The notes beneath the pieces were generated by a model, which saw only the letters and a program-made list of their open reading frames with translations, had not been told where the DNA came from and made no database searches. Shown in pieces: positions 1 through 6,096 of a DNA stretch of 11,894 nucleotides. A program made the position numbers and the translations under genes. The stretch is from Ruminococcus sp. UBA7014 (lineage in GTDB: Bacteria > Bacillota > Clostridia > Oscillospirales > Ruminococcaceae). Where the stretch lies: contig DJXC01000089.1 of NCBI GenBank assembly GCA_002449575.1, positions 1 through 11,894 of the forward strand, written 5' to 3'. Every line of letters starts with the position of its first letter. The stretch's first letter is position 1.

Positions 1-172
1 GCACAGCAGAAAAAATGCCGAGCAAAACACAAACTATTATCGGAGCTTTTATTTCTGGATTCGGTGTTTGTGATATTTTAGAAACAACTGCATTCGCAAT
101 GCCCGAAAATAATGCTGTCATACCGTCACAGGCAGAAACGGCTTTTTCTGACAAGAACGCAGCAAGTGTCAT
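1..172 (-). CDS. Start of an unidentified protein, cut by the left window edge
   Basis: An open frame starts at ATG 172 on the minus strand and runs 57 codons to the window edge without a stop. A GGGAGG ribosome binding site lies just upstream (about 178-183, complement), so translation is well supported. It begins 26 bp after the coaX stop on the same strand, so it is probably co-transcribed with coaX. The visible N-terminus opens with MTLAAFLSEKAV and turns hydrophobic from about residue 44 (APIIVCVLLGIFSAV), which suggests a first membrane segment. I do not recognise the family. A small membrane protein or transporter subunit is possible, but this is a guess from hydrophobicity only. Confidence 0.6.
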   Translation of the reverse strand, partial: MTLAAFLSEKAVSACDGMTALFSGIANAVVSKISQTPNPEIKAPIIVCVLLGIFSAV

Positions 173-198
173 AAAAGCCTCCCAAAACTTGTCAATCA

Positions 199-969
199 TT
201 AGGACTTATTTTTTTGATAAATCAGTGACAAGCCTTTCAGCAACAAATCATCGTCCAGAATAATTTCAGATTTACAAAGCGGCACTACTGTTCCGGAAAG
301 TCCGCCTGTTGCGATAACAGTGCATTTTTCGCCGAGTTCTTCTTCTATTCTGGAAATCATGCCGTCAAGAGAAGCTGCTGTTGCATACATGATACCCGAT
401 TTCATGCAGTCGATAGTATTCGAGCCAATCACTTTTTTAGGGGCTTCAAAACTGATTTTTGGTAACTGAGAAGTTTTATCGACAAGGGCATTCATAGAAA
501 CTGCCATTCCCGTCATGATAACACCGCCGATATATTGTCTTTTAGCGTTAATCACAGAAAGAGTCGTTGCTGTTCCCATATCAATGATAATCTGCGGCAC
601 AGGATATTCATGCAGTCCGGCGACAGCATCGACAACCAAATCCGAGCCGAGCTGTGCCGGATTATCAATGACAATATTCAGTCCGGTCTTGATTCCTGCG
701 CCGACTATCATGACTTTTTTTCCGGTATATTTCATCACAGCTTCTTTCAGTGTTGCTGTAACAGACGGCACAACAGAAGAAATAATGGCATCATCAATCA
801 GATTTTTATCAATATCATGCATTTCGAGAGCCGTACGGATTCCAGCGGCATATTCGAGAGCCGTTGCGGACTGGTTTGTGGATATTCTTTCCCGAAACAG
901 AATATGATTTTCTTCATCAAAACAGCCGAGTACAATATTGGTATTTCCGACATCAATTGCTAACAACAT
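199..969 (-). CDS. coaX: Type III pantothenate kinase CoaX
   Basis: This cytoplasmic enzyme phosphorylates pantothenate to 4'-phosphopantothenate, the first committed step of coenzyme A synthesis. The 256-aa length is normal for the type III (ASKHA-fold) family. Visible motifs are DVGNTN at residues 6-11 (phosphate-binding loop), GSDLVVD at 108-114 containing the expected catalytic Asp110, DMGTATT at 130-136, GGVIMTG at 148-154, and GIMYATAASLDG at about 192-203. Type III kinases are not feedback-inhibited by CoA, a property of the family. A ribosome binding site (AAGGAG, complement of about 981-986) precedes ATG 969 and overlaps the end of the upstream XRE gene, 15 bp away. The gene is therefore likely co-transcribed with that regulator and with the partial gene downstream. 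Identification is firm. Confidence 0.96.
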   Translation of the reverse strand: MLLAIDVGNTNIVLGCFDEENHILFRERISTNQSATALEYAAGIRTALEMHDIDKNLIDDAIISSVVPSVTATLKEAVMKYTGKKVMIVGAGIKTGLNIVIDNPAQLGSDLVVDAVAGLHEYPVPQIIIDMGTATTLSVINAKRQYIGGVIMTGMAVSMNALVDKTSQLPKISFEAPKKVIGSNTIDCMKSGIMYATAASLDGMISRIEEELGEKCTVIATGGLSGTVVPLCKSEIILDDDLLLKGLSLIYQKNKS

Positions 970-984
970 AAAAAATCAATCTCC

Positions 985-1203
985 TTATTGGTTATTATCT
1001 TCTTCAACATATTCTAAAATATCTGCTGGCTGACATTGCAGAAGTTCGCACAGCCTGCCTAATACTTCAAAAGAAATATCTTTTCCCTCACGGATTCGCT
1101 GTAAAGTTCTTTGACCAAGAATTTTTTCTTTTTGTATACGATAAGTGCTATACCCGGCATCTTTTAAGGCTTTCAGAACATCCATTTTATATTTTACTGG
1201 CAT
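985..1203 (-). CDS. Small XRE/Cro-type helix-turn-helix regulator
   Basis: A 72-aa protein that is almost entirely a Cro/CI-type DNA-binding domain, about residues 5-63. The pattern VLKALKDAGYSTYRIQKE, then ILGQRTLQRIREG, then a C-terminal helix with LGRLCELLQCQPADILEY is typical of single-domain XRE repressors. No effector or protease domain follows. Two tandem ATGs (1206 and 1203) are possible starts. AGGAG at 1211-1215 (complement) sits 7 nt from ATG 1203 and 4 nt from ATG 1206, so 1203 is preferred. It lies 15 bp upstream of coaX and probably shares its transcript. It is divergent from the 72-aa gene at 1320, across a gap whose strong promoter contains an inverted repeat, so it may control that promoter. 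Whether it regulates coaX is unknown. Confidence 0.85.
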   Translation of the reverse strand: MPVKYKMDVLKALKDAGYSTYRIQKEKILGQRTLQRIREGKDISFEVLGRLCELLQCQPADILEYVEEDNNQ

Positions 1204-1264
1204 CATATCACTCCTTTAGGAATAATTGACAAATTTCAAATTAATATTTTATTCATTTTACCGA

Positions 1265-1293
1265 TTGACATAAACTCACAATGGGTTTATAAT
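1265..1293 (+). promoter_or_regulatory. Consensus sigma-A-type promoter for the 72-aa gene
   Basis: TTGACA at 1265-1270 and TATAAT at 1288-1293 are both exact consensus hexamers with a 17-nt spacer. Transcription should start near 1300, about 20 nt before the ATG at 1320, giving a very short leader that carries the GGGGGTG ribosome binding site (1308-1314). No comparably clear minus-strand promoter for the XRE/coaX unit could be picked out of the AT-rich stretch 1216-1260. Confidence 0.8.
1271..1289. promoter_or_regulatory. Inverted repeat inside the promoter spacer, candidate operator
   Basis: TAAACTCA and TGGGTTTA form 8-bp arms with one mismatch around a 3-nt centre (CAA). The element fills the spacer between the -35 and -10 boxes and its right arm runs into the first two bases of the -10 box. 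Protein bound here would block RNA polymerase. The adjacent XRE gene is the obvious candidate binder, but this is inference from position. Confidence 0.45.
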
Positions 1294-1319
1294 ATATAGT
1301 ATACAAAGGGGGTGAATTT

Positions 1320-1538
1320 ATGGACTATCAAAAATTCAATACTTACTGGAAAGCCCTGAACGCCTGTCATAATAATTTTATTAACCTTGCAAAAGAAATG
1401 GAACAGCGCAGAAAAGCCGGTGATTCCGATATGGAAGCTTTTATCACAGACCAGCTTCAGAAAGAATTCCGCCGGATGGATGATTTATATCAGACACTCC
1501 GTCATATTGAAGAAAATGATATTTTCATTTCCGGTTAA
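1320..1538 (+). CDS. 72-aa helical protein of unknown function
   Basis: A short, charged, probably all-helical cytoplasmic protein with no signal peptide, membrane segment or metal-binding cysteine cluster. The stretch FINLAKEMEQRRKAGD and the C-terminal QKEFRRMDDLYQTLRHIEE look amphipathic and could form a helical hairpin. ATG 1320 is preceded by GGGGGTG at 1308-1314 and by a perfect promoter, so the gene is very likely real and well expressed when derepressed. It is divergent from the XRE regulator and convergent with the 258-aa gene, whose stop overlaps its own (1535-1538). I do not recognise the family. A regulator paired with a small divergent gene could be a simple control circuit or a toxin-antitoxin-like arrangement, but nothing in this protein argues for toxicity. 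Confidence 0.75.
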   Translation: MDYQKFNTYWKALNACHNNFINLAKEMEQRRKAGDSDMEAFITDQLQKEFRRMDDLYQTLRHIEENDIFISG

Positions 1539-2311
1539 ATTCCCAGAATATAGAATCCGTTGAATTTCTGCATCATGGAAATGTCTTCTAAAAAATTCAG
1601 CAGTTCCGGCAGATGTTCCGCCTGTAAAGCCTGCCGGATATTCACGGTTTCTTCTGGCGAATAATAATTGATTCCGTAAGGGTCAAAACCGTGCTGCCCG
1701 TTCGGAAACAGTGCATTCTGAAAATATATTGCATAGAGTTCGTAAAATTTATTATATTCTTCCACATTGCCAATGTCCAGATAAAGAGAATCTTCTTTCC
1801 AGTTCTGAATTTTATCAAGACAAGTTTTCCCGTTCCGGACTGGATTTGGATTTTCACAAATCTGAAATTCCAGATAGCATGTCCCCTTGAGCTGATTTTT
1901 CCAGACGAACAGCGGCTGATGCCTGAAATTTTCTTTCAAAGTGATAAATTCATTCCAAAGTTCCGCACCAGAATAAAATTTATCCGGATTATACCAAGCA
2001 CCGTCTGCGGAATTCACTGTACCATCAGTCAGAACTGCCGCTGCACAGGTGACAGCAAGAAATAATTTCCGGCTCTGTGCAGAATAATCAACTGCTCTGC
2101 TTTCAACAGAATAGTGATGATTTCCAAAGCTGAGAAACACAAAACTGCTTTCCGCTTCCGGAATGCGGAAACTGACAAAATCCTGATTCTGCCGGATTTG
2201 TACCTGAGACAAGTCCAGAGAAAATTCCGGAAAATTTTGCATTATCCTGAATAATTCCTCAATTTGAATTATACTTTTCTGTTTTGGGCGGATAATAAAG
2301 CTTCTCCCCAT
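1535..2311 (-). CDS. 258-aa cytoplasmic protein of unknown function
   Basis: Last gene of the aroE operon. ATG 2311 is preceded by AGAGGTGA (complement of about 2317-2324), so the start is supported even though the first 14 codons overlap the end of the 87-aa gene (2269-2311, 43 bp). The protein is rich in aromatic residues (Phe, Tyr, Trp), lacks a signal peptide or membrane span, and has only a few scattered cysteines. A beta-rich N-terminal part (to about residue 150) is followed by a more helical C-terminal part containing HGFDPYGINYYSPEE and the final LPELLNFLEDISMMQKF. I do not recognise the family. Coupling to the 87-aa gene suggests the two proteins act together. Its stop overlaps that of the convergent 72-aa gene, leaving no room for an intergenic terminator. 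Confidence 0.75.
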   Translation of the reverse strand: MGRSFIIRPKQKSIIQIEELFRIMQNFPEFSLDLSQVQIRQNQDFVSFRIPEAESSFVFLSFGNHHYSVESRAVDYSAQSRKLFLAVTCAAAVLTDGTVNSADGAWYNPDKFYSGAELWNEFITLKENFRHQPLFVWKNQLKGTCYLEFQICENPNPVRNGKTCLDKIQNWKEDSLYLDIGNVEEYNKFYELYAIYFQNALFPNGQHGFDPYGINYYSPEETVNIRQALQAEHLPELLNFLEDISMMQKFNGFYILGI

Positions 2312-2532
2312 TGAATCACCTCTGCAACAAATTTTGGTGTAATCGCTTCCGGAATCGGAAACGGCAAATCGGTATAGTTTTCATCATCTATCGGAATTAT
2401 CACATGCAGATGCTTATCCTCCGCCATGATGTGAAGCCAGTGATAAGGGTCATCATAACCGAGCTTGATATGCCAGATATAAGTATTTCCGTTGCAGATA
2501 ATTTTCCGCCTGCCTTTGGTTCTGACAGCCAT
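2269..2532 (-). CDS. 87-aa basic-start protein of unknown function
   Basis: Begins 1 bp after the fumarase alpha stop. An AAAGGG-type ribosome binding site lies inside the end of that gene, so it is translationally coupled to it. The N-terminus MAVRTKGRRKIICNG is strongly basic and is followed by alternating hydrophobic strands (YIWHIKLGY, WLHIMAEDKHLHVIIPI) and a final helix (FVAEVIQWGEALLSAQ). This reads as a small beta-sheet domain ending in a helix. No catalytic motif is evident. Its last 14 codons overlap the start of the 258-aa gene, an unusually deep overlap that suggests linked translation. I recall similar small proteins in Clostridia but cannot name a function. Confidence 0.75.
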   Translation of the reverse strand: MAVRTKGRRKIICNGNTYIWHIKLGYDDPYHWLHIMAEDKHLHVIIPIDDENYTDLPFPIPEAITPKFVAEVIQWGEALLSAQNRKV

Positions 2533-2533
2533 A

Positions 2534-3376
2534 TTATAACACCCTTTCTGCGTGACGTGTCACATGACAGCCTACATTCACAGAAACAGGCAGTCCGGCA
2601 ATATGAGTCGCCCCTTCTTCGATATTGACATATAAAGCCGTTACTGTACCGCCGAATCCCTGCGGACCTATGCCGAGCTGATTAATTTTCTCCAGCATTT
2701 TCTGTTCCAGTTCTGCATAGAGCGGCTTCGGATTGCGGATACCTGCATCACGGCAGAGTGCTTTCTTGGCAAGCAAGGCACATTCTTCAAAATTTCCGCC
2801 GATTCCTACGCCGACCACAATCGGCGGACAGGGATTGCTTCCGGCTTTTGCGATACAGTCAACGACAAAATGAATAATATCTTCCTGAGAAGCTGCCGGG
2901 GTCATCATTTTCAGCTGAGACATATTTTCACTTCCAAATCCTTTCGGACATACAGTAATCCGGATATTTTCCCCTTCGATAAGTTCCAGATGCAGAACCG
3001 CTGGGGTATTATCTTTTGTATTGACTCTTTCGAGCGGGTCACCGACAACAGAACATCTTAAATAGCCCTCTGTATAGCCTTTGGCAACTCCGGCATTGAC
3101 GGCATCACGAAGTGTTCCGCCAACAAGATGCACATCCTGTCCGAGTTCGACAAATACAACTGTCATTCCGGTATCCTGACAGATAGGAAAATTTTCTTCT
3201 CTTGCGGCTTGCAGATTGGCAATTAAATCATCAAAGACAGCTCTGCCGACAGGAGACTTTTCCTCTCCGGCACAGCTTTCTATTTTTTTCTCTAAATTTT
3301 CGGGCAGAATCTTATTCGCCTGAATACATAATTCTGCTACAGTATCTGTAATTTCCTGAATATGAATTTCTCTCAT
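2534..3376 (-). CDS. fumA: Class I fumarate hydratase (or tartrate dehydratase) alpha subunit
   Basis: Alpha subunit of the oxygen-sensitive, [4Fe-4S]-dependent hydro-lyase family that interconverts fumarate and malate; L-tartrate dehydratase alpha chains look similar. The 280-aa length fits the separate-subunit form. The three cysteines expected to ligate the cluster are visible: Cys66 in FPICQDTGM, Cys183 in NPCPP, and Cys270 in VGCHVTRHAE near the C-terminus, with spacings close to those of characterised class I fumarases. Other family stretches are VGGTLRDAV (85-93) and GIGPQGFGGTVTAL (235-248). GGAGG lies 8 nt before ATG 3376, overlapping the end of the amidohydrolase gene (3-bp gap). 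Odd point: the beta subunit usually follows directly, but here an unrelated 87-aa gene does. Fumarase versus tartrate dehydratase cannot be settled from the alpha chain alone. Confidence 0.9.
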   Translation of the reverse strand: MREIHIQEITDTVAELCIQANKILPENLEKKIESCAGEEKSPVGRAVFDDLIANLQAAREENFPICQDTGMTVVFVELGQDVHLVGGTLRDAVNAGVAKGYTEGYLRCSVVGDPLERVNTKDNTPAVLHLELIEGENIRITVCPKGFGSENMSQLKMMTPAASQEDIIHFVVDCIAKAGSNPCPPIVVGVGIGGNFEECALLAKKALCRDAGIRNPKPLYAELEQKMLEKINQLGIGPQGFGGTVTALYVNIEEGATHIAGLPVSVNVGCHVTRHAERVL

Positions 3377-3379
3377 GTG

Positions 3380-4534
3380 TTAATCCTCCATTATTTTTCC
3401 GTTAATCATAACGAAAACAGGGGCATTCATAATATCCAGCGGGTCATCTCTGAATAAAACCAAATCGGCATCAAGTCCGGTTTCGATTCTGCCGATTCTG
3501 TCAGAAACGCCAAGAATATCGGCAGCTTCGGAAGTAATTGCCCGGAGTGCAGCTTCTCTGGGAAGTCCGCCTTTGACTGCCAGTGCTGCCGATAGTGGCA
3601 GATACTGAATCGGCACTTCCGGATGGTCAGTACAGATAGCGATATGCACACCTTTTTCGTATAATTTCGCAGCGTTTGAAATTTCGAGTTTGCTCATTTC
3701 GGGCTTGCATCTGTCACAGATGATAGGTCCTGCAATCACGGACAGTCCCCATTCGCCAAACAAATCAGCGGCAATATGTGCGCCTGTTCCGTGAATAATC
3801 ACAAAGTCCAAGCCGAATTCTTTTGAGATTCTCACTGCTGTGCAGATGTCGTCCGCACGGTGACAGTGAAAATGCGCCTTAATATCTCCTTCCAGAAGTG
3901 GAAGAAGGGCTTCACATTTTGCATCATATTCCGGTGGTTCTTCCTCATCAGGGTGTTCCTCAAAACGCTGCAACCGTTCAGAATAAAGCTTTGCTTTCTG
4001 GAGTCCTTCCCGAATCAGAGCCACTGTTGCCATACGGGTGACGGGCATTTCCTCACGGTCGCTGTAAACAGATTTGGGATTCTCACCGAGTGCGAACTTC
4101 ATACCACAAGGCTGAATCATCATTTCATCGGTGCATCTGCCGAATGTTTTCATCAGGAGCATTTCACCGCCGCAGGCATTGGCACTGCCCGGCGAAACCA
4201 TTACAGAAGTGATTCCGTTTTGACGGGCTTCCTGAAAGCATCTGTCATACGGATTAATTCCGTCAATCGCTCTTAACTGTGGTGTAAACGGGTCAGAAAT
4301 TTCGTTGCAGTCATCGCCCTCGAAATCAATGCCGTCTTCAATGATGCCAAGATGTGTATGTGCATCAATAAAGCCGGGGAATAATAAGCCGCCCTGTGCA
4401 TCAATATCCGATTCTGATACAGAATCCGGCTTCCCCTGTTCGACAGCAGTAATTTTTCCGTCTCTGACTTCAACATAACCGTAAAAATGCATATCTTCGG
4501 TCATAGAATAAACTTCAGCGTTATAGATTATCAT
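3380..4534 (-). CDS. Metal-dependent amidohydrolase (imidazolonepropionase/prolidase-like)
   Basis: A 384-aa member of the amidohydrolase superfamily (TIM barrel with a flanking beta-sandwich made from both ends of the chain). Metal ligands can be read in order: GFIDAHTHLG with the HxH pair at His59 and His61, GMKFALGENPK with Lys145 as possible carbamylated or active-site lysine, HFHCHRADD (His223/His225), IIHGTGAH with His248, and CTDHP with Asp303. The N-terminal IYNAEVYSM and C-terminal LDADLVLFRDDPLD are the usual closing strands. There is no signal peptide, so it is cytoplasmic. It probably hydrolyses a C-N bond in a cyclic amide or peptide-like substrate; the substrate cannot be told from sequence. 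AAGGAG lies about 12 nt upstream of ATG 4534. It is 6 bp after aroK and 3 bp before fumA. Confidence 0.9.
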   Translation of the reverse strand: MIIYNAEVYSMTEDMHFYGYVEVRDGKITAVEQGKPDSVSESDIDAQGGLLFPGFIDAHTHLGIIEDGIDFEGDDCNEISDPFTPQLRAIDGINPYDRCFQEARQNGITSVMVSPGSANACGGEMLLMKTFGRCTDEMMIQPCGMKFALGENPKSVYSDREEMPVTRMATVALIREGLQKAKLYSERLQRFEEHPDEEEPPEYDAKCEALLPLLEGDIKAHFHCHRADDICTAVRISKEFGLDFVIIHGTGAHIAADLFGEWGLSVIAGPIICDRCKPEMSKLEISNAAKLYEKGVHIAICTDHPEVPIQYLPLSAALAVKGGLPREAALRAITSEAADILGVSDRIGRIETGLDADLVLFRDDPLDIMNAPVFVMINGKIMED

Positions 4535-4540
4535 AATAAA

Positions 4541-5047
4541 TTAATTCTCCTTGCATTCAATACCTAAGACATTCAGAATTTCCGAAACAGCAGCAGCCGG
4601 ACTATGGGAAGCATCTGCAATATGTGTGGCATGGGCTTTATAAATCACATACCGCTTCTGATATAAATCTTCCAGTTGCTGACGGGTATTTTTCCGGACG
4701 ATGGGTCTGTCCGAATCGGCGATTCTGTACCAGCATGTCCGGAAAGGCACGTCAAGCAGAACAACATAGCCGTTCTGCCGGGCGATTTCAGCATTGATAT
4801 TCCGGAGCATTGCACCACCGCCGCAGGCAATCACACCGGAACGTTCGGACAAATCCCGGACAGCCTGTGTTTCAAGGTCACGGAAATACGGTTCACCGAA
4901 CTTCTCAAAAATTTCCGGAATTTTCATATCTGCCTGCTGTTCGATATAGTTGTCCATATCAATGAAATCACAGTTTAATTTTTTTGCTAATTTCTCGCCG
5001 ACAGTAGATTTTCCACAGCCCATAAATCCGCATAGAAAAATAGTCAT
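4541..5047 (-). CDS. aroK: Shikimate kinase AroK
   Basis: Phosphorylates shikimate to shikimate-3-phosphate with ATP, the fifth step of aromatic amino acid synthesis. The 168-aa length is typical. Visible are the Walker A loop GFMGCGKST (7-15), the Asp in DMDNYIE (Asp32) that contacts shikimate and magnesium, RDLE with Arg56, the GGG triplet at 76-78 that binds the substrate ring, DRPIV with Arg114 in the lid, and Arg132 in YQKRYVIY. AAGGAG lies 8 nt before ATG 5047. The start overlaps the aroE stop by 4 bp (5044-5047), a classic translational coupling of two consecutive pathway steps. Identification is firm; a role in any other small-molecule phosphorylation is unlikely. Confidence 0.96.
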   Translation of the reverse strand: MTIFLCGFMGCGKSTVGEKLAKKLNCDFIDMDNYIEQQADMKIPEIFEKFGEPYFRDLETQAVRDLSERSGVIACGGGAMLRNINAEIARQNGYVVLLDVPFRTCWYRIADSDRPIVRKNTRQQLEDLYQKRYVIYKAHATHIADASHSPAAAVSEILNVLGIECKEN

Positions 5048-5895
5048 ACCTGTTTCTCCTTTTTGACCGGGAATAATTTATCAATTTCCTGTTCCATCTC
5101 GGAAATCAGATTTTCAATATCCTCTTTCTGGAATTTAGAATAATACCAGATTTCATGCGCTCTGACTGCCTGCCAGACGAGCATTGCCGCACCGCCGACA
5201 GTTATTTTTCCGGCAGCTTTTGCTTTCTTCATGAAAAGCGTTTCTGTCGGATTATAAATCACATCAAAAACAGCAGTACATTTCTGAATCAGATTATCAC
5301 TGACCGGACAGTGATTCACTTTCGGGAACATGCCCACCGGAGAAGCATTCATAATCAAGTCGAAACTTTCCTCCAGCTGACTGGCATCTGCAAGACGAAT
5401 CTGTGCTTCTGGTTTTATTGTTTTGATTTCCTGCACAAGTGTTTCTGCCTTTGCCTGATTCGGTTCTGAAATTGTCAGTTCTGCGCCACGGATAACGGCT
5501 TCAATCGCCATCATGCGACCGACACCGCCGCAGCCAATCAGCAGCACTTTTCCGCCCAAAGAGGGTACACTTCTGACAAAGCCGGCACAGTCCGTATTAT
5601 AGCCGAATGCCTTACCGTCAGAATTTACTGCCACACAGTTGACAGAATGATATAATTCTGCACTTTCGTCAAGCTTATCCAGAAAAGGAATGATTTCTGT
5701 TTTATACGGAATGGTGATATTAAAGCCGTTTAATTTTTTCAGTTCCGGAATTTTTGTTTCCAGTTTTTCCGGCGGAATTTCCGTCAGGCTGTAATCTGCC
5801 TGTTTTCCGGAAAGCTGAAATAATCTTTCGTGAATCCATGGTGACATAGAATGCCCCAGCGGATAGCCTATCAAAGTATAGTTCTGTCCTGTCAT
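5044..5895 (-). CDS. aroE: Shikimate dehydrogenase AroE
   Basis: NADPH-dependent reduction of 3-dehydroshikimate to shikimate. With the ATG at 5895 the protein is 283 aa. Residues seen: SMSP (16-19) for substrate binding, NITIPYK with catalytic Lys65, SVNCVA with Asn86, NTDCAGF with catalytic Asp102, the nucleotide-binding GCGGVG (121-126), NASPVGM (183-189), and Gln242 in VWQAV. An in-frame TTG at 5910 would add five residues, but the GGAG ribosome binding site (complement of 5905-5908) overlaps that TTG and sits 9 nt before the ATG, so 5895 is chosen. It is the first gene of the six-gene minus-strand operon, and is preceded by an extended -10 promoter. The C-terminal tail (from about 257) is long, lysine/glutamate-rich and helical. 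Confidence 0.96.
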   Translation of the reverse strand: MTGQNYTLIGYPLGHSMSPWIHERLFQLSGKQADYSLTEIPPEKLETKIPELKKLNGFNITIPYKTEIIPFLDKLDESAELYHSVNCVAVNSDGKAFGYNTDCAGFVRSVPSLGGKVLLIGCGGVGRMMAIEAVIRGAELTISEPNQAKAETLVQEIKTIKPEAQIRLADASQLEESFDLIMNASPVGMFPKVNHCPVSDNLIQKCTAVFDVIYNPTETLFMKKAKAAGKITVGGAAMLVWQAVRAHEIWYYSKFQKEDIENLISEMEQEIDKLFPVKKEKQV

Positions 5896-5932
5896 GTCAA
5901 AAAACTCCAATCACATTAAAATATCAATTATT

Positions 5933-5961
5933 ATTCTAGCATATTTTATAGAAAAAAACAA
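5933..5961 (-). promoter_or_regulatory. Promoter of the aroE operon
   Basis: On the minus strand, TTGTTT (complement of 5956-5961) is followed after 17 nt by TAGAAT (complement of 5933-5938). The -10 box is preceded by TGC, the extended -10 signature that compensates for a weak -35 box. Initiation would fall near 5926, about 30 nt before the aroE ATG. It is the only reasonable minus-strand promoter seen upstream of aroE, and probably serves all six genes down to 1535. Confidence 0.6.
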
Positions 5962-5981
5962 GTATTTTTCACAAAAAACAA

Positions 5982-5996
5982 AGAAATCAAATTTCT
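5982..5996. repeat. Short inverted repeat between two divergent promoters
   Basis: AGAAAT and ATTTCT are perfect 6-bp arms around CAA. The element lies about midway between the aroE -35 box (5956-5961) and the paaK-like gene -35 box (6007-6012), where a shared regulator could act on both. The stretch is AT-rich, so a chance palindrome is quite possible. Confidence 0.25.
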
Positions 5997-6006
5997 GAAA
6001 AGCGTA

Positions 6007-6035
6007 TTGACAAAATGATGATTTTAGTGTAAAAT
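6007..6035 (+). promoter_or_regulatory. Promoter of the phenylacetate-CoA ligase-like gene
   Basis: TTGACA at 6007-6012 and TAAAAT at 6030-6035 are separated by 17 nt. The predicted initiation point (about 6042) lies after the upstream in-frame ATG at 6040, which independently supports translation starting at 6097. It is divergent from the aroE promoter. Confidence 0.7.
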
Positions 6036-6096
6036 ATTCATGTATGCATATTATAAAATTCGTGAGATTTTTATACAGAAAAGGAGTTTAATTTTT

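Noticed and set aside
15..263. Plus-strand ORF of 82 codons at the left edge
   Set aside because: It is antisense to the partial minus-strand gene and the coaX end, both of which have good ribosome binding sites; this frame has none that fits.
535..963. Plus-strand frames over coaX
   Set aside because: They lie opposite an unambiguous pantothenate kinase and show no family motifs; they are shadows.
1512..1526. GAAAAT-GAT-ATTTTC hairpin as a terminator near the convergent stops
   Set aside because: The 6-bp stem is AT-rich, lies inside the 72-aa coding region, and is not followed by a T run.
6040..6096. Longer N-terminus for the PaaK-like enzyme from ATG 6040
   Set aside because: That ATG precedes the expected transcription start (about 6042) and lacks a ribosome binding site, while AAGGAG fits ATG 6097.
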